Positions 25,327-36,266 of a stretch of 64,000 bases of DNA are shown piece by piece. Each line of letters begins with the position of its first letter. Positions within the stretch are counted from its first letter, which is position 1. The position numbers and the translations under genes were made by a program. Source of the DNA: Thermocrispum municipale DSM 44069. GTDB taxonomy: Bacteria; Actinomycetota; Actinomycetes; Mycobacteriales; Pseudonocardiaceae. Below the pieces are notes generated by a model. It worked only from the letters and a program-made list of their open reading frames with translations, had not been told where the DNA came from and made no database searches. The DNA lies in assembly GCF_000427825.1 (NCBI RefSeq), contig NZ_ATYT01000006.1, positions 196,975 through 260,974 on the forward strand, written 5' to 3'.

Positions 25327-25581
25327 TCAGCGGCGCCAGGCGGTGCGGCGCTTGCGCAGGTCGAGAACCAGCGCGCCGGCGATGACCGCGGCCAGCCCGA
25401 CCAGCCACACGTCCTCCACCCGGCCGACGTGGTTGCCGATCAGCATCAGCAGCAAGATGGCGACGATGGCCCACCCCATCACCTGAACCAGGTTCGGGAA
25501 GCTGCCGTGCCAACCCCACTCGGCCGACGGCTCGTCCGCCGGGTCGACGTTGGACCTGGTTTCCAGTTCCTGTCCAGCCAC
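25327..25581 (-). CDS. DUF2631 membrane protein
   Basis: 84 residues. A hydrophilic N-terminus, then [64 protein letters not shown] with two membrane helices and a positive tail. Matches the actinobacterial DUF2631 family next to dxr in mycobacteria. Function unknown. The GTG at 25581 has AGGAGGAG 8 bases upstream, which favours it over longer frames. It is divergent from dxr with about 100 bases between. Confidence 0.85.
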   Translation of the reverse strand: MAGQELETRSNVDPADEPSAEWGWHGSFPNLVQVMGWAIVAILLLMLIGNHVGRVEDVWLVGLAAVIAGALVLDLRKRRTAWRR

Positions 25582-25682
25582 CGGGTGCTCCTCCTGCCTG
25601 CTGCCCGTGCCACGGGTGCTTTCCGCCCGATGATCGCACACCAGGCGCGGGGTGCGTGCCCGGTGTCGGCCAGAATGAAGTG

Positions 25683-26894
25683 GTGACCACACACGGTGTC
25701 CACGACCGCCGCAGCGTGCTCGTGCTCGGCTCCACCGGATCGATCGGGACCCAGGCGCTGGACGTCATCGCCGACAACCGGGACCGGTTCCGTGCCGCCG
25801 GGCTCGCGGCGGGCGGCAGCAACCCGACATTGCTGGCCGAGCAGGCGATCGCCCACCAGGTGGACGCCATCGCCGTGGTCCGCCCCACCGCGGTGGAAGA
25901 CGTGCAGCTGGCGCTGTACGCGGAGGCGCAGCGGCGCGGATACGCGGCGGGACAGATCCGGCTGCCGCGCATCTTCGCCGGCGAGCACGCCTGCGCCGAG
26001 CTGATCGACGCGGTGCGAGCGGACGTCGTGCTCAACGCCGTGACCGGATCGTTGGGGCTGGCGTCGACGCTGCGGGCACTGGAGACCGGTGCGACGCTGG
26101 CGCTGGCCAACAAGGAGTCGTTGGTCGCCGGCGGCCCGCTGGTGCTGTCCGCGGCCCGACCGGGGCAGATCGTGCCTGTCGACTCCGAACACTCGGCGCT
26201 GGCGCAGGCGCTGCGCGGCGGCCGGGCGGAGGAGGTCGACGCGCTGGTGCTCACCGCATCCGGTGGGCCGTTCCGTGGCCGCACGCGGGCGGACCTGGAG
26301 AACGTCACGGTGCAGGAGGCGATGGCCCACCCGACGTGGGACATGGGGCCGGTGATCACCGTGAACTCGGCGACCCTGGTGAACAAGGGCCTGGAGCTGA
26401 TCGAGGCGAAACTGCTGTTCGACGTGCCCTACGACCGCATCGAGGTGGTCGTGCACCCGCAGTCGATCGTCCACTCGATGGTGCGATTCACCGACGGCTC
26501 GACGATCGCCCAGGCGAGCCCGCCGGACATGCGACTGCCCATCGCGCTGGCGCTCACCTGGCCGGACCGGCTCCCCGGCGCGTCCGCTCCGTGCGACTGG
26601 AGCAAGGCTGCGACCTGGACTTTCGAGCCGTTGGACAACAAGGCGTTCCCGGCCGTCGAACTGGCCCGGGAAGCGGGCTTGATGGGCGGGTGCGTGCCGG
26701 CGGTGTACAACGCGGCCAACGAAGAAGCCGTGGCGGCCTTCCGAGCGCAGAACGCCGGCTTCACCTCGATCGTGGACACTGTGTCGGAGGTGGTGAGCGC
26801 GGCCGACGAGTGGCGTCGTGAACCACGCGACATCGACGACGTGCTCGCGGCGGAGGAGTGGGCACGTCAGCGGGCCCGGGGAAGGAACTCATAG
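25683..26894 (+). CDS. dxr: 1-deoxy-D-xylulose-5-phosphate reductoisomerase
   Basis: 403 residues. Second step of the MEP isoprenoid pathway, DXP to MEP. NADPH-binding [99 protein letters not shown] and [27 protein letters not shown] all match. The GTG at 25683 is used; in-frame GTG 25680 and an upstream start at 25656 are alternatives. It starts the dxr-rip1-ispG cluster conserved in mycobacteria, with a single base to rip1. Confidence 0.95.
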   Translation: MTTHGVHDRRSVLVLGSTGSIGTQALDVIADNRDRFRAAGLAAGGSNPTLLAEQAIAHQVDAIAVVRPTAVEDVQLALYAEAQRRGYAAGQIRLPRIFAGEHACAELIDAVRADVVLNAVTGSLGLASTLRALETGATLALANKESLVAGGPLVLSAARPGQIVPVDSEHSALAQALRGGRAEEVDALVLTASGGPFRGRTRADLENVTVQEAMAHPTWDMGPVITVNSATLVNKGLELIEAKLLFDVPYDRIEVVVHPQSIVHSMVRFTDGSTIAQASPPDMRLPIALALTWPDRLPGASAPCDWSKAATWTFEPLDNKAFPAVELAREAGLMGGCVPAVYNAANEEAVAAFRAQNAGFTSIVDTVSEVVSAADEWRREPRDIDDVLAAEEWARQRARGRNS

Positions 26895-26895
26895 C

Positions 26896-28134
26896 GTGGT
26901 CTACATCTTCGGCGTGATCCTGTTCGCGCTGGGCATCTGTGTCTCGATCGCCTTGCACGAGGCGGGACACCTGGCCACCGCGAAGATGTTCGGGATGAAG
27001 GTGCGGCGGTACTTCGTCGGGTTCGGTCCCCGCCTGTTCTCGTTCCGTCGCGGCGAGACCGAGTACGGCCTGAAGGCGGTGCCGCTCGGCGGCTTCTGCG
27101 ACATCGCGGGCATGACCGTGCTGGACGAGGTGACCCCGGACGAGGAGCCGCGCGCGATGTGGCGCTACCCGGTGTGGAAGCGCACCGTGGTGCTGGCCGC
27201 CGGGTCGTTCACCCATTTCATCCTGGGCTTCGTCGTGTTGTACCTGCTGGCGGTCAGCATGGGGCTGCCGAACCTCAACGGCACCCCGGAGCTGGCCCAG
27301 GTCAGCTGCGCCAAGGACGCCACGACCCCGGAGGCGCTGCGCGACCTCAGCTGCGCGCCGGGCGACCGCGCGCCCGCGAAGGAAGCGGGTCTGCAGCAAG
27401 GCGACGTGATCGTCGCCGTCGCGGGCAAAGAGGTGTCGAACTACGGCGAGGTGCAGGACATCGTCCGCGAGCACGAGGGCCCGCTGAAGCTGACCGTGGA
27501 GCGGGACGGCAAGGAAGTGCCGATCACCGTCGAGGTGGTGCAGGTCAAGCGGCCGAAGTTCGACCCGCAGACGGGTAACCCGGTGGTCGAGAACGGCAAA
27601 CCCGCGCTGGAGACCGTCGGCATGATCGGGGTCAGCTTCCCCCGCCAGTACGAGTACGGAGTGTGGGACGCGGTCCCGGCCACGCTGACGTTCACCGGCG
27701 ACATGTTCGCCAAGACCTGGGACGCGCTGCTGCGCTTCCCGGAGCGCATCCCGGCCGTGGTGGAGTCGATCTTCGGCGAGGAGCGCGACCCGGACACCCC
27801 GGTCTCGGTGGTGGGAGCCAGCCGGATCGGTGGCGAAGCGGTGGAAGCGGGCCTGTGGGAGTTGTTCCTGCTGCTGCTGGCCAGCCTGAACTTCTTCATC
27901 GGCGTGTTCAACCTGCTGCCGCTGCTGCCGCTGGACGGCGGACACATCGCGGTGACGTGGTACGAGAAGGTGCGTGACTGGGTGCGCAAGCTGCGGGGCA
28001 AGCCCGCTGGTGGCCCGGTCGACTACAGCAAGCTGTCCATGGTGACGATGGTGCTGGTGGTGGTCGGTGGTGCGGTGGTGTTGCTGACCGTCACGGCGGA
28101 CATCGTCAACCCGATCCGGCTGTTCCCCAACTAG
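26896..28134 (+). CDS. rip1: site-2 protease Rip1/RseP (M50)
   Basis: 412 residues. Intramembrane zinc protease that cuts anti-sigma factors. The first helix carries HEAGH (H21, E22, H25; zinc ligands), preceding VRRYFVGFGPRLFSFRRGETEYGLKAVPLGGF. A PDZ domain follows the second helix (EAGLQQGDVIVAVAGKEV to GKEVPITVEV), and the C-terminal helices hold the second metal site NLLPLLPLDGGHIAV (LDG). A disulfide-prone loop CAKDATTPEALRDLSCAPGD is inserted before the PDZ. The GTG at 26896 follows the dxr stop by one base. In M. tuberculosis Rip1 is between dxr and gcpE, as here. Confidence 0.93.
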   Translation: MVYIFGVILFALGICVSIALHEAGHLATAKMFGMKVRRYFVGFGPRLFSFRRGETEYGLKAVPLGGFCDIAGMTVLDEVTPDEEPRAMWRYPVWKRTVVLAAGSFTHFILGFVVLYLLAVSMGLPNLNGTPELAQVSCAKDATTPEALRDLSCAPGDRAPAKEAGLQQGDVIVAVAGKEVSNYGEVQDIVREHEGPLKLTVERDGKEVPITVEVVQVKRPKFDPQTGNPVVENGKPALETVGMIGVSFPRQYEYGVWDAVPATLTFTGDMFAKTWDALLRFPERIPAVVESIFGEERDPDTPVSVVGASRIGGEAVEAGLWELFLLLLASLNFFIGVFNLLPLLPLDGGHIAVTWYEKVRDWVRKLRGKPAGGPVDYSKLSMVTMVLVVVGGAVVLLTVTADIVNPIRLFPN

Positions 28135-28206
28135 CGGCGAACACCGAGGGTGAGCTGGGTCGCCGGGGGCGGCGTGGCCGTGGGCGACGTCGGTATCGTG
28201 GGGGCC

Positions 28207-29367
28207 GTGACCATCGACCTCGGAATGCCCGGCACACCACCCCCCGTGCTGGCGGAACGACGCAAGACGCGGCAGCTCATGGTCGGTTCGGTCGGCGTCG
28301 GCAGCGACTACCCGGTGTCGGTGCAATCGATGACGACCACCGTCACCGCCGACGTGAACGCCACGCTGCAGCAGATCGCCGAACTGACCGCGGCGGGCTG
28401 CGACATCGTGCGGGTCGCCTGCCCGTCCGCGGACGACGCGGCGGCGTTGCCCGCGATCGCCAAGAAGTCGCAGATCCCGGTGATCGCCGACATCCACTTC
28501 CAGCCGAAGTACGTCTTCGCCGCCATCGAGGCCGGGTGCGCCGGGGTGCGGGTCAACCCTGGCAACATCAAGAAGTTCGACGACAAGGTCGCCGAGATCG
28601 CCCAGGCGGCCAAGGACCACGGCACGCCGATCCGCATCGGCGTCAACGCGGGCTCGCTGGACCCGCGGCTGATGAAGAAGTACGGCAAGGCCACCCCGGA
28701 GGCGCTGGCCGAGTCGGCGTTGTGGGAGGCGTCGCTGTTCGCCGAGCACGACTTCCACGACCTGAAGATCAGCGTCAAGCACCACGACCCGGTCACCATG
28801 ATCCGGGCCTACGAGATCCTGGCCGAGCAGTGCGACTACCCGCTGCATCTCGGTGTGACCGAGGCCGGTCCCGCGTTCCAGGGCACCATCAAGTCCGCGG
28901 TCGCCTTCGGCGCGCTGTTGCGGCAGGGCATCGGCGACACCATCCGGGTGTCGCTGTCCGCGCCGCCGGTGGAGGAGGTCAAGGTCGGGCTGCAGATCCT
29001 GCAGTCGATGAACTTGCGGCCGCGCAAGCTGGAGATCGTCTCCTGCCCGTCCTGCGGACGTGCTCAGGTCGATGTCTACAAGCTGGCCGACGAGGTCACC
29101 GCGGGCCTGGAGGGCCTCGAGGTACCGCTGCGCGTGGCCGTCATGGGCTGCGTGGTCAACGGACCCGGCGAGGCGCGGGAAGCCGACCTCGGGGTGGCTT
29201 CCGGCAACGGCAAGGGGCAGATCTTCGTCAAGGGCGAGGTCATCAAGACCGTGCCGGAGCACAAGATCGTGGAGACCCTCCTGGAGGAGGCCATGCGCAT
29301 CGCGGAAGAAGCGGCCGAGTCCGGCGAGGCCCTCGGCGACGGTGCTCCCACCGTCTCGGTCAGCTGA
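28207..29367 (+). CDS. ispG: (E)-4-hydroxy-3-methylbut-2-enyl-diphosphate synthase
   Basis: 386 residues. MEP pathway enzyme making HMBPP with a [4Fe-4S] cluster. TIM-barrel segment [64 protein letters not shown]-terminal cluster region [16 protein letters not shown] and [20 protein letters not shown]. Length matches the mycobacterial GcpE. The GTG at 28207 (MTIDLGMPG) is chosen by alignment with the family; the annotated earlier frames add a Gly-rich tail. It is in the dxr-rip1-ispG cluster. Confidence 0.95.
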   Translation: MTIDLGMPGTPPPVLAERRKTRQLMVGSVGVGSDYPVSVQSMTTTVTADVNATLQQIAELTAAGCDIVRVACPSADDAAALPAIAKKSQIPVIADIHFQPKYVFAAIEAGCAGVRVNPGNIKKFDDKVAEIAQAAKDHGTPIRIGVNAGSLDPRLMKKYGKATPEALAESALWEASLFAEHDFHDLKISVKHHDPVTMIRAYEILAEQCDYPLHLGVTEAGPAFQGTIKSAVAFGALLRQGIGDTIRVSLSAPPVEEVKVGLQILQSMNLRPRKLEIVSCPSCGRAQVDVYKLADEVTAGLEGLEVPLRVAVMGCVVNGPGEAREADLGVASGNGKGQIFVKGEVIKTVPEHKIVETLLEEAMRIAEEAAESGEALGDGAPTVSVS

Positions 29368-29398
29368 GCCTCCCCGTCCGCGCGCGTACCGTGAGGGC

Positions 29399-30202
29399 GT
29401 GCCCAACGAGTTCGTGACGCGTGAGCCGCACCCCGCGGTGCGGCCGTACGTTTCGCGCTACGTCGGCTACCGGCAGGACGACGTCACGCTGGCCGTACAC
29501 CGCGGCCTGCCGTCGCGACATGTCTCTGCAGCGATCAGTCTGGCCGACCCGCTGCGCTTCGCCGAACCGAACGCCCGGCTACAAGCGGCCCTCGGCGGAT
29601 TGCACACCAGCCCGGTCCTCATCGAGCAGGACCGGACGCAGTGCGGCATCCAGCTGGAGATCAACCCGCTCGGGGCGCGTGCCCTGGTGGGTGTGTCGAG
29701 CGCGGAGTTGTCCGGTGTGCTGACGGACATGACCGAGGTGGGCCCCGCGGCGCTGACGCACCTTCCGGAACGCCTGTACGAAGCCAAGACCTGGTCCGAG
29801 CGGTTCGCGGTGCTCGATGCCGCGTTGCTGGCGGCGGTGCGGCAGGTCTCGGCCGACCACCAGGTGGCACCGGAGATCGCCTGGACGTGGCGTCGGATGG
29901 CGACCGGAGCGGCGGTTGTCGGTGAACTCGCCGAGGAGGTCGGCTGGAGCGAACGGCACTTCCGGGAACGGTTCCGCGCCCAGGTGGGGCTGTCGCCCAA
30001 GGAAGCCGCCCGAGTGCTGCGGTTCGAGCGGGCGAAGGAGGCGTTGCTGCGACGGCCGACGCAGTCCCTGGCGGAGCTGGCCGTGGCGTGCGGCTTCTAC
30101 GACCAGGCCCATCTGACCAACGAATGGCGCAGGCTCGCCGGGTGCACGCCCACGACCTGGATCGCCGAGGAGACACCGCACCTGCGCGTCGATGCCGCAT
30201 GA
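29399..30202 (+). CDS. AraC family transcriptional regulator
   Basis: 267 residues. The N-terminal sensor (about 1-170) is not assigned. The C-terminal double HTH is WTWRRMATGAAVVGELAEEVGWSERHFRERFRAQVGLSPKEAARVLRFERAKEALLRRPTQSLAELAVACGFYDQAHLTNEWRRLAGCTPTTW, standard AraC/XylS. The GTG at 29399 lies 31 bases after the ispG stop with GAGGG just upstream, so readthrough from ispG is possible. No obvious adjacent target; the next gene is an acetyltransferase on the same strand. Confidence 0.88.
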   Translation: MPNEFVTREPHPAVRPYVSRYVGYRQDDVTLAVHRGLPSRHVSAAISLADPLRFAEPNARLQAALGGLHTSPVLIEQDRTQCGIQLEINPLGARALVGVSSAELSGVLTDMTEVGPAALTHLPERLYEAKTWSERFAVLDAALLAAVRQVSADHQVAPEIAWTWRRMATGAAVVGELAEEVGWSERHFRERFRAQVGLSPKEAARVLRFERAKEALLRRPTQSLAELAVACGFYDQAHLTNEWRRLAGCTPTTWIAEETPHLRVDAA

Positions 30203-30300
30203 GGCGTCCGGGTGCCCCACTCCGGCATTTTTCCCGGTCAACCGGGCCACAGCGGGCCGGAGAGTAGGCGGAAGTCCGAAATGTCTGGCAGGCTGAACGA

Positions 30301-31155
30301 GTGCTGCGGCTGGTAGGGACGAGGGTGCTGGACGCGCGGGATCACGCCGCGATTCGCGCTGCACTCGCCGACGATCCGATCGGCAGCTGCATGGTGACGT
30401 CGCGGATCGAGGCGGTGGGCCTGGAACCACGCAGGCTGGGGGGCGAACTGTGGGCGCTGGAGCATCGCGCCCTGCGGTCGCTGTGGCTGGACGCGTTGTG
30501 CTTCTACGGCCCGAACATGATCCCGTTGCGCGGAGACCAGGCGGCGTGGCGCGCGTTCGCCGACCGGGCGCTGCGTCGGGCCAGGCAGTGTTCGTCGCTG
30601 GTCGGCCCGGCCGAACAGGTGATGGGCCTGTGGGAAGAGCTGGCGATGGCCTGGGGCCCGGCCCGCGACGTGCGGGAGTCCCAGCCGCTGATGGCCGTCG
30701 ACGGCCCGCCCGCGGTCAAACCGGACCCGCTGGTGCGTCGCGTGCATCCCAGCGAGTTGGACACCTACTTGCCCGCCGCCATCGCGATGTTCATCGAAGA
30801 GGTGGGGGTCGACCCGCGGCTCGGTGACGGTGGCGCGAGCTACCGGACCCGGGTGTCCGAACTGATCTCCAGCGGCCGGGCGTTCGCGCGGTTCTGTGAC
30901 GGCGAAGTGATTTTCAAGGCCGAGATCGGCGCCCTCTCGTCGACCGTGGGACAGATCCAGGGCGTATGGGTGCATCCGCACTGGCGCGGACGGGGCCTCG
31001 GCACGGCCGGCACCGCTGCCGTGGTCGCGCACCTGGTCGAGGACTTGCACCGGACCGCCAGCCTGTACGTGAACTCCTACAACAAGCCCGCGCTGGCCGC
31101 TTACCGCAAGGTCGGATTCCGGCAGGTGGGCGAGTTCGCCACGGTGCTGTTCTGA
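30301..31155 (+). CDS. GNAT family acetyltransferase (DUF4081)
   Basis: 284 residues: an N-terminal DUF4081 half (RLVGTRVLDARDHAAIRAALADDPIGSCMVTSRIE) and a C-terminal GNAT domain with acetyl-CoA motif VWVHPHWRGRGLGTAGTAAVVAHL and SLYVNSYNKPALAAYRKVGFRQVGEFATV. It corresponds to M. tuberculosis Rv2867c next to gcpE. Its acceptor is not known. The GTG at 30301 starts at the family N-terminus (MLRLVGTRV). About 100 non-coding bases precede it. Confidence 0.88.
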   Translation: MLRLVGTRVLDARDHAAIRAALADDPIGSCMVTSRIEAVGLEPRRLGGELWALEHRALRSLWLDALCFYGPNMIPLRGDQAAWRAFADRALRRARQCSSLVGPAEQVMGLWEELAMAWGPARDVRESQPLMAVDGPPAVKPDPLVRRVHPSELDTYLPAAIAMFIEEVGVDPRLGDGGASYRTRVSELISSGRAFARFCDGEVIFKAEIGALSSTVGQIQGVWVHPHWRGRGLGTAGTAAVVAHLVEDLHRTASLYVNSYNKPALAAYRKVGFRQVGEFATVLF

Positions 31156-31199
31156 CGCTGTTCCGAGCTCGTCGTGGGGATCGGGCATACTCCACCAGC

Positions 31200-32996
31200 G
31201 TGATACGTCGCACGCTGTGCTGGGGCCTGACCGTCGTGCTGGCCGGAGTACTGGCGGCTTGCGGATTGTTCTCCTCCACCGGTGCGGACGAGGCCGCGCG
31301 CGCGTTCGGCGCGGCTTTCGGCGACCCGGCGAAGGCGGCGCGGATGACCGACGCGCCGAAGACCGCCGAGGCGGCCCTGCGGCAGGCCAAGCAGGCCCTC
31401 GCGCCGGAAAAGGTCCGGGTCTCGGTCGGCGAGGTCACCGAGTCCGACGGCGTCGCGACCGCCGACTACACGGTGACCTGGCAGCTGCCGCACGACCGCA
31501 CGTGGAGTTACCGCACCAAGGTCGAACTGGTTCCGCACGACGATTCCTGGCAGGTGCGTTGGACGCCGTCGGCGCTGCACCCGAAGCTCGCCGCGCAGCA
31601 GACGCTGGCGATGGAGAGCGAGACACCCGAGTTGGCGCCGGTCCTGGACCGGGACGGGGCGAAGCTGCTCGAGCCGGGCCAGGTCGTGTCGGTGATGCTG
31701 TATCCAGCCGAGGCCAAGCAGGCCGGCGGGGTGCAGCGGGTCGCCCGTTCTCTCGCTGCCTCGCTGCGCACGTTCGACCGGTCCATCACCGCCGACTCGA
31801 TCGTGGCCGAGGCGCGCAAGGCGACCGGCAAGAACGACTCGACACTGGTGGCCGTGCTGCGCGAAGGCGACTACCAGTCGGTGAAGCCTGCGATCTACGA
31901 CTTGCCCGGCGTGAAGTTCGCCCGGCAGACCCGCCTGCTCACGCCGACGAAGGACTTCGGGTCGCAGGTGCTGCCGGCAGTCCGGTCGATGGTGACCGAG
32001 CGCATCGCGGGCGAGGCGGGCTGGCGGGTGATCGCCAAGGACTCGCTCGGCGCGGAGGTCGCCGAGCTGCACCGGGTCGAGCCCAAGCACGGCGCGGCGG
32101 TGAAGACCACACTGAGCCGGAAAGTGCTGACGGCGGCCGAGAAGGCCGTGGACGACGTGCGCAAGCCCGCCGCGTTGGTGGCGCTGCAGCCGTCCACGGG
32201 GGACATCCTGGCGGTCGCGCAGAACGAGGCCGCCGACAAGCAGGGCGCCATCTCGCTGACCGGTCGCTATCCGCCCGGGTCGACGTTCAAGATCGCCACC
32301 GCGCTGGCCGCACTGCGCGCCAAGGAGGTGACTCCGCGCAGCAAGGTCGACTGCCCGGGCACGACGGTGATCGGGGGCCGGCTGGTGCCGAACGAGAAAC
32401 GCTTCCAGCTGGGCACGGTGCCGCTGTCGCGGGCGTTCGCCAAGTCGTGCAACACCACGTTCGCCCGGCTCGCCGCGCGGATGCCCGCCAACGCCCTCAC
32501 CGACGCCGCGCGTGACCTCGGCATCGGCGCGGACTTCGTCATCCCCGGCCTCACCACGATCACCGGCTCGGCGCCGCCGTCGGGCTCGCTGGTGCAGCGC
32601 GCGGAGAACGGCTTCGGGCAGGGCAAGGTGCTGGCCAGCCCGTTCGGCATGGCGCTGGCCGCGGCGACCGTGCGAGAAGGCCGCACACCGGTGCCGTCGT
32701 TGATGGACGGCGACAAGGTCAAGGCCACCGGCCTGGGCAAGCCGCTGGCCGCGAAGGACGCCGCCGCGTTGCGCGACATGATGCGGCGCGTGGTCACCGA
32801 GGGCACCGCGACGGCACTGCGCGGGATGGGTCCGGTGCACGGCAAGACCGGCACGGCCCAGTTCGGCGACGGCAAGCACTCGCACGGCTGGTTCGCCGGC
32901 TATCGCGGGGACCTGGCGTTCGCCGTGCTGGTGGTCGGCGGGGAGAGTTCGCAACCGGCGGTCGAGGTCAGCAAGGCGTTCCTCGGCGGATTGTGA
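31200..32996 (+). CDS. penicillin-binding lipoprotein (class B PBP)
   Basis: 598 residues. Signal peptide with lipobox VLAACG (C21). A NTF2-like and PBP dimerisation region precede the transpeptidase domain, whose motifs are S361-x-x-K ([12 protein letters not shown]), S416-x-N (KSCNTTF) and K549-T-G ([10 protein letters not shown]). The active site is complete. It forms peptidoglycan cross-links or acts as a penicillin-binding sensor; the M. tuberculosis counterpart is the lipoprotein Rv2864c. The GTG at 31200 is chosen because [10 protein letters not shown] begins the signal peptide. It is followed by map. Confidence 0.92.
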   Translation: MIRRTLCWGLTVVLAGVLAACGLFSSTGADEAARAFGAAFGDPAKAARMTDAPKTAEAALRQAKQALAPEKVRVSVGEVTESDGVATADYTVTWQLPHDRTWSYRTKVELVPHDDSWQVRWTPSALHPKLAAQQTLAMESETPELAPVLDRDGAKLLEPGQVVSVMLYPAEAKQAGGVQRVARSLAASLRTFDRSITADSIVAEARKATGKNDSTLVAVLREGDYQSVKPAIYDLPGVKFARQTRLLTPTKDFGSQVLPAVRSMVTERIAGEAGWRVIAKDSLGAEVAELHRVEPKHGAAVKTTLSRKVLTAAEKAVDDVRKPAALVALQPSTGDILAVAQNEAADKQGAISLTGRYPPGSTFKIATALAALRAKEVTPRSKVDCPGTTVIGGRLVPNEKRFQLGTVPLSRAFAKSCNTTFARLAARMPANALTDAARDLGIGADFVIPGLTTITGSAPPSGSLVQRAENGFGQGKVLASPFGMALAAATVREGRTPVPSLMDGDKVKATGLGKPLAAKDAAALRDMMRRVVTEGTATALRGMGPVHGKTGTAQFGDGKHSHGWFAGYRGDLAFAVLVVGGESSQPAVEVSKAFLGGL

Positions 32997-33058
32997 CGTT
33001 CGGGCCGACTTGCTTGCCCCGGCCTCGGGCCGCGGGCGGCCGCAGTAAGGTCGGGAGT

Positions 33059-33910
33059 ATGCGTGAACCGTTGCAGCCCGGGGTACAGAGCCCGCCGCGC
33101 GCCGTCCCGCCGTCGATCGAACGCCCGGAGTATGTGGGCAAACCAGCGCCGCAACGGGATCGGGGCAACGGTGTGCGCACGCCGGAGGTCATCGAGGCGA
33201 TGCGCGTCGCGTGCCGGATCGCGGCCCAGGCGCTGGAGGAGGGTGGCAAGGCGGTCAAGCCCGGTGCCACCACCGACGACATCGACAAGGTCGTGCACGA
33301 GTTCCTGTGCGATCACGGCGCCTACCCGTCCACGCTCGGCTACCGCGGCTTCCCGAAGTCGTGCTGCACGTCGCTGAACGAGGTCATCTGCCACGGCATC
33401 CCGGACTCGACGGTGATCGAGGACGGTGACATCTGCAACATCGACGTCACCGCCTACATCGGCGGCGTGCACGGCGACACCAACGCCACGTTCCTGGCCG
33501 GTGAGGTCTCCGAGGAGGCCCGGCTGCTGGTCGAGCGCACCAAGGAAGCCACCATGCGAGCGATCAAGGCGGTGCGTCCCGGCAGGCAGCTCAACGTCAT
33601 CGGCCGGGTGATCGAGTCCTACGCCAAGCGCTTCGGCTACGGCGTGGTGCGGGACTTCACCGGCCACGGCGTCGGCCCGGCGTTCCACACCCCACCGACG
33701 GTGCTGCACTACGAGGAGCCCTCGGTCACCACGATCATCGAGGAAGGTATGACCTTCACCATCGAGCCGATGATCACCCTGGGCACGATCGAGTACGACA
33801 TCTGGGACGACGGCTGGACGGTCACCACCAAGGACAAGAAGTGGACCGCTCAGTTCGAGCACACCATCGTCGTCACCGCCGACGGGGCGGAGATCCTCAC
33901 GCTGCCGTAG
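33059..33910 (+). CDS. map: methionine aminopeptidase type I
   Basis: 283 residues. Removes the initiator Met. A Pro-rich N-terminal extension with PxxP motifs ([22 protein letters not shown]) of the MapB type, then the pita-bread core: metal ligands in [56 protein letters not shown] and QFEHTIVVT. It also has the Cys pair SCCTS of the actinobacterial enzyme. The ATG at 33059 aligns with M. tuberculosis MapB. The stop abuts the convergent mtr stop. Confidence 0.95.
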   Translation: MREPLQPGVQSPPRAVPPSIERPEYVGKPAPQRDRGNGVRTPEVIEAMRVACRIAAQALEEGGKAVKPGATTDDIDKVVHEFLCDHGAYPSTLGYRGFPKSCCTSLNEVICHGIPDSTVIEDGDICNIDVTAYIGGVHGDTNATFLAGEVSEEARLLVERTKEATMRAIKAVRPGRQLNVIGRVIESYAKRFGYGVVRDFTGHGVGPAFHTPPTVLHYEEPSVTTIIEEGMTFTIEPMITLGTIEYDIWDDGWTVTTKDKKWTAQFEHTIVVTADGAEILTLP

Positions 33911-35323
33911 TCACAGCGGCAGGTTGAGCAGCGCGTTCTCCAGCACCTCCGGCATGGCCGGGTGGATCCAGTACTGGCCGCGCGCCATCCGCTTGGCGTC
34001 CAGGCCGAAGCTCATCGCCTGGATGGCCGGCTGGATGACCGTCGGCGCCTGCGGGCCGATGACGTGCACGCCGAGCAGCAGGCCGGTCTCGGGGTCGGCG
34101 AGGACTTTCGCGAAGCCCGTGGTGTCCTCCATCGCCCAGCCGTAGGCGACGTCCGAGTAGTTCTGGGTGCCCACGACGTAGGGAACACCTTGCGCGCGCA
34201 GTTGCTCCTCGGTGCGGCCGACGGTGGCGATCTGCGGGGAGGTGAACACCGCCTGCGGGATGTACTCGTGGTTGGCGGCGACCGGGTCGTCGGGGTGCAG
34301 CAGGTTGTGCTGGACCACCCGCGCCTCGTGGTTGGCCACGTGCTTGAGTTGGTCCGGCGAGCTGAGGTCACCGAGCGCGTAGACGCCTTCGGCGGACGTC
34401 CGCTGGTACTGGTCGACCCAGACCCGGCCGTCGACGGTGCGGATCCCGCCCGCTTCCACGTTGAGCAGATCGGCGTTGGGTTTGCGGCCGATGGCGATCA
34501 GCAGCAGCTCCGCCTCGACCGTTTCCGGTCCGCGGGCGGTGGAAAGCTCCAGCGCGACACCGCTCTCCGTGGTGCGGACGGCAGTGGCGTGCGACTCCAA
34601 CCGGACGTCCCACTTGCGGGTGGCGATGTCGGTGATGCGCTCGCTGATCGCGCTGTCGTGATCACGCAGGATGTGCTTGGTGCGGGCGATCATGGTGACC
34701 TTGACACCGAACGAGGACAGCACGTGCGCGAACTCGGCGGCGATCGTGCCACTGCCCAGGATGACCGCGCTCTCCGGCAGCTTGTCCAGCCGCATGACGG
34801 TGTCCGAGGTGTGATACTCGACCTGGTCCAGGCCGGGCAGGTCCGGGATGATCGGTCGGCTGCCCGCCGCGAGGACGATACGGTCCGCGCTCAACTGGTG
34901 CGGCGCGCTGCCGTCGTTCGGGATCACCTCGAGCTTGCGTTCGCCGGTGAAATGGGCGACGCCTTCGAACACGGTGACGTTGGCGTTGTCCGGGTGCTCG
35001 ATGCGATAGGTGCGGCCGCCTTCCGCGATCGGGTCGATCCGTCCGAAGATCCGGTCGCGCACGTCCGCCCAGCGCACCCCGGCCAGCTCGGCGTCGACCC
35101 CCAGTCGCTCGCTGTTGGCCGCGTAGGTGGCCACGTCGGCGGTGTGGACGAACATCTTCGTGGGGATGCAGCCCACGTTCAGGCAGGTGCCGCCGAAGGT
35201 GCCTTTCTCGACGATGGCCACCTTCATGTCCGCGAATCGCTGGTCGAGAATCGAGTTGCCGGATCCCGTGCCGACAATCACCAAGTCGAAGTGCTCCACG
35301 GTGATAGTCAACCCCGTCGCCAC
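33911..35323 (-). CDS. mtr: mycothione reductase
   Basis: 470 residues. FAD/NADPH enzyme reducing mycothiol disulfide. FAD-binding DLVIVGTGSGNSILD, redox-active C47-x4-C52 (GGTCLNVGCIPTK), NADPH domain AVILGSGTIAAEFAHVLSSFG, VYALGDLSS and the C-terminal HPAMPEVLENALLNL with the partner His. This is Mtr rather than glutathione reductase because of the GTGSGNSILD start and HPAMPEV end. The GTG at 35323 has GGAGGG ten bases upstream; GTG 35341 is an alternative. It supports a mycothiol-producing host. Confidence 0.93.
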   Translation of the reverse strand: MATGLTITVEHFDLVIVGTGSGNSILDQRFADMKVAIVEKGTFGGTCLNVGCIPTKMFVHTADVATYAANSERLGVDAELAGVRWADVRDRIFGRIDPIAEGGRTYRIEHPDNANVTVFEGVAHFTGERKLEVIPNDGSAPHQLSADRIVLAAGSRPIIPDLPGLDQVEYHTSDTVMRLDKLPESAVILGSGTIAAEFAHVLSSFGVKVTMIARTKHILRDHDSAISERITDIATRKWDVRLESHATAVRTTESGVALELSTARGPETVEAELLLIAIGRKPNADLLNVEAGGIRTVDGRVWVDQYQRTSAEGVYALGDLSSPDQLKHVANHEARVVQHNLLHPDDPVAANHEYIPQAVFTSPQIATVGRTEEQLRAQGVPYVVGTQNYSDVAYGWAMEDTTGFAKVLADPETGLLLGVHVIGPQAPTVIQPAIQAMSFGLDAKRMARGQYWIHPAMPEVLENALLNLPL

Positions 35324-35418
35324 CCTCGGTGTTCCCTCCACCCCTACCGGAGTGAACTCCGCGACGATGTCCGATTCGCTGTCCGTGGTGCGCGGCCGGG
35401 GCGCCTAGGGTCGCCGCC

Positions 35419-36237
35419 ATGCGAGGGAGCAGGTGCGTTGCCGGTGTGCTGGCCGTGGTGGCGTCGTTGGTGTTCGTCGCCGGGACGACGACGGCCGAGC
35501 CGGCGGACGAGTCACAGGAGCAGATCGTCGGCGGCGAACCGGCGCAGGTGGAGGACTACCCGTATGTCGCGTACCTGGCCAACGAACGAGGGCGGCAGTT
35601 CTGCGGTGCCGCCTTGTTCGCCCCGGATCGGGTGGTGACCGCTGCGCACTGTGTGTCCAGGGAGGACGAGGACTCGCTGACCGTCGTCGTCGGACGGCAG
35701 GACGTCAGCACGTCCGACGGCCACGAGGTGGGCGTACGGCGCATCTGGACGCACCCGGAGTACCGCAGCGCCGTTCGAGGCTACGACGTGGCGGTGCTGG
35801 AACTGGACCGGAGCGTGCCGTATCGGCCGTTGCGCCTGGCCACCAAGCGAGACGGTGCGGCATACCAGGCGGGGCGCAAGGCCACTGTCCTCGGCTGGGG
35901 CCATGTCGACGAGCATGGCGAGTCGTCGCGGACGCTGCGCAGTGCGCAAGTGCCGGTGCGCTCGGACAACGTCTGCACGAAGGCGTACACGCGATTCGAG
36001 CCGACGTTGATGGTTTGCGCGGGCTACGACAAGGGCGGCGTCGACGCGTGCCAAGGTGACTCCGGTGGACCGCTCGTGGTGGGCGACCGGCTGATCGGCA
36101 TCGTCTCCTGGGGTGAGGGCTGCGGGCGTCCCGGCAAGCCCGGGGTGTACACGGAGGTGCGGGCGCTGGCGGACGACATCGCCACCGCGGCCGACACCCG
36201 CTCGGACACCGGAGCTTGGGACATATTGGGCGGCTGA
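35419..36237 (+). CDS. secreted trypsin-like serine protease (S1)
   Basis: 272 residues. Signal peptide (RCVAGVLAVVASLVFVAGTTTAEPA), a short propeptide, then the mature N-terminus IVGG at 36. Catalytic H77 (TAAHC), D123 (GYDVAVLEL), S215 (GDSGGPLV). D209 six residues before the serine and SWGEGCGRPGKPGVY set trypsin-like Arg/Lys specificity. Five cysteines, giving at least two disulfides. It is a stand-alone secreted protease with no adjacent inhibitor. It is divergent from mtr. Confidence 0.92.
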   Translation: MRGSRCVAGVLAVVASLVFVAGTTTAEPADESQEQIVGGEPAQVEDYPYVAYLANERGRQFCGAALFAPDRVVTAAHCVSREDEDSLTVVVGRQDVSTSDGHEVGVRRIWTHPEYRSAVRGYDVAVLELDRSVPYRPLRLATKRDGAAYQAGRKATVLGWGHVDEHGESSRTLRSAQVPVRSDNVCTKAYTRFEPTLMVCAGYDKGGVDACQGDSGGPLVVGDRLIGIVSWGEGCGRPGKPGVYTEVRALADDIATAADTRSDTGAWDILGG

Positions 36238-36266
36238 GTGGGCCTGCTTGTGCCAGGATGCGGCCT

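Noticed and set aside
26761-29406. Long antisense open frame opposite dxr-rip1-ispG
   Set aside because: Composition is His/Arg/Asp-rich low complexity typical of the antisense of high-GC genes, and the opposite strand genes are certain.
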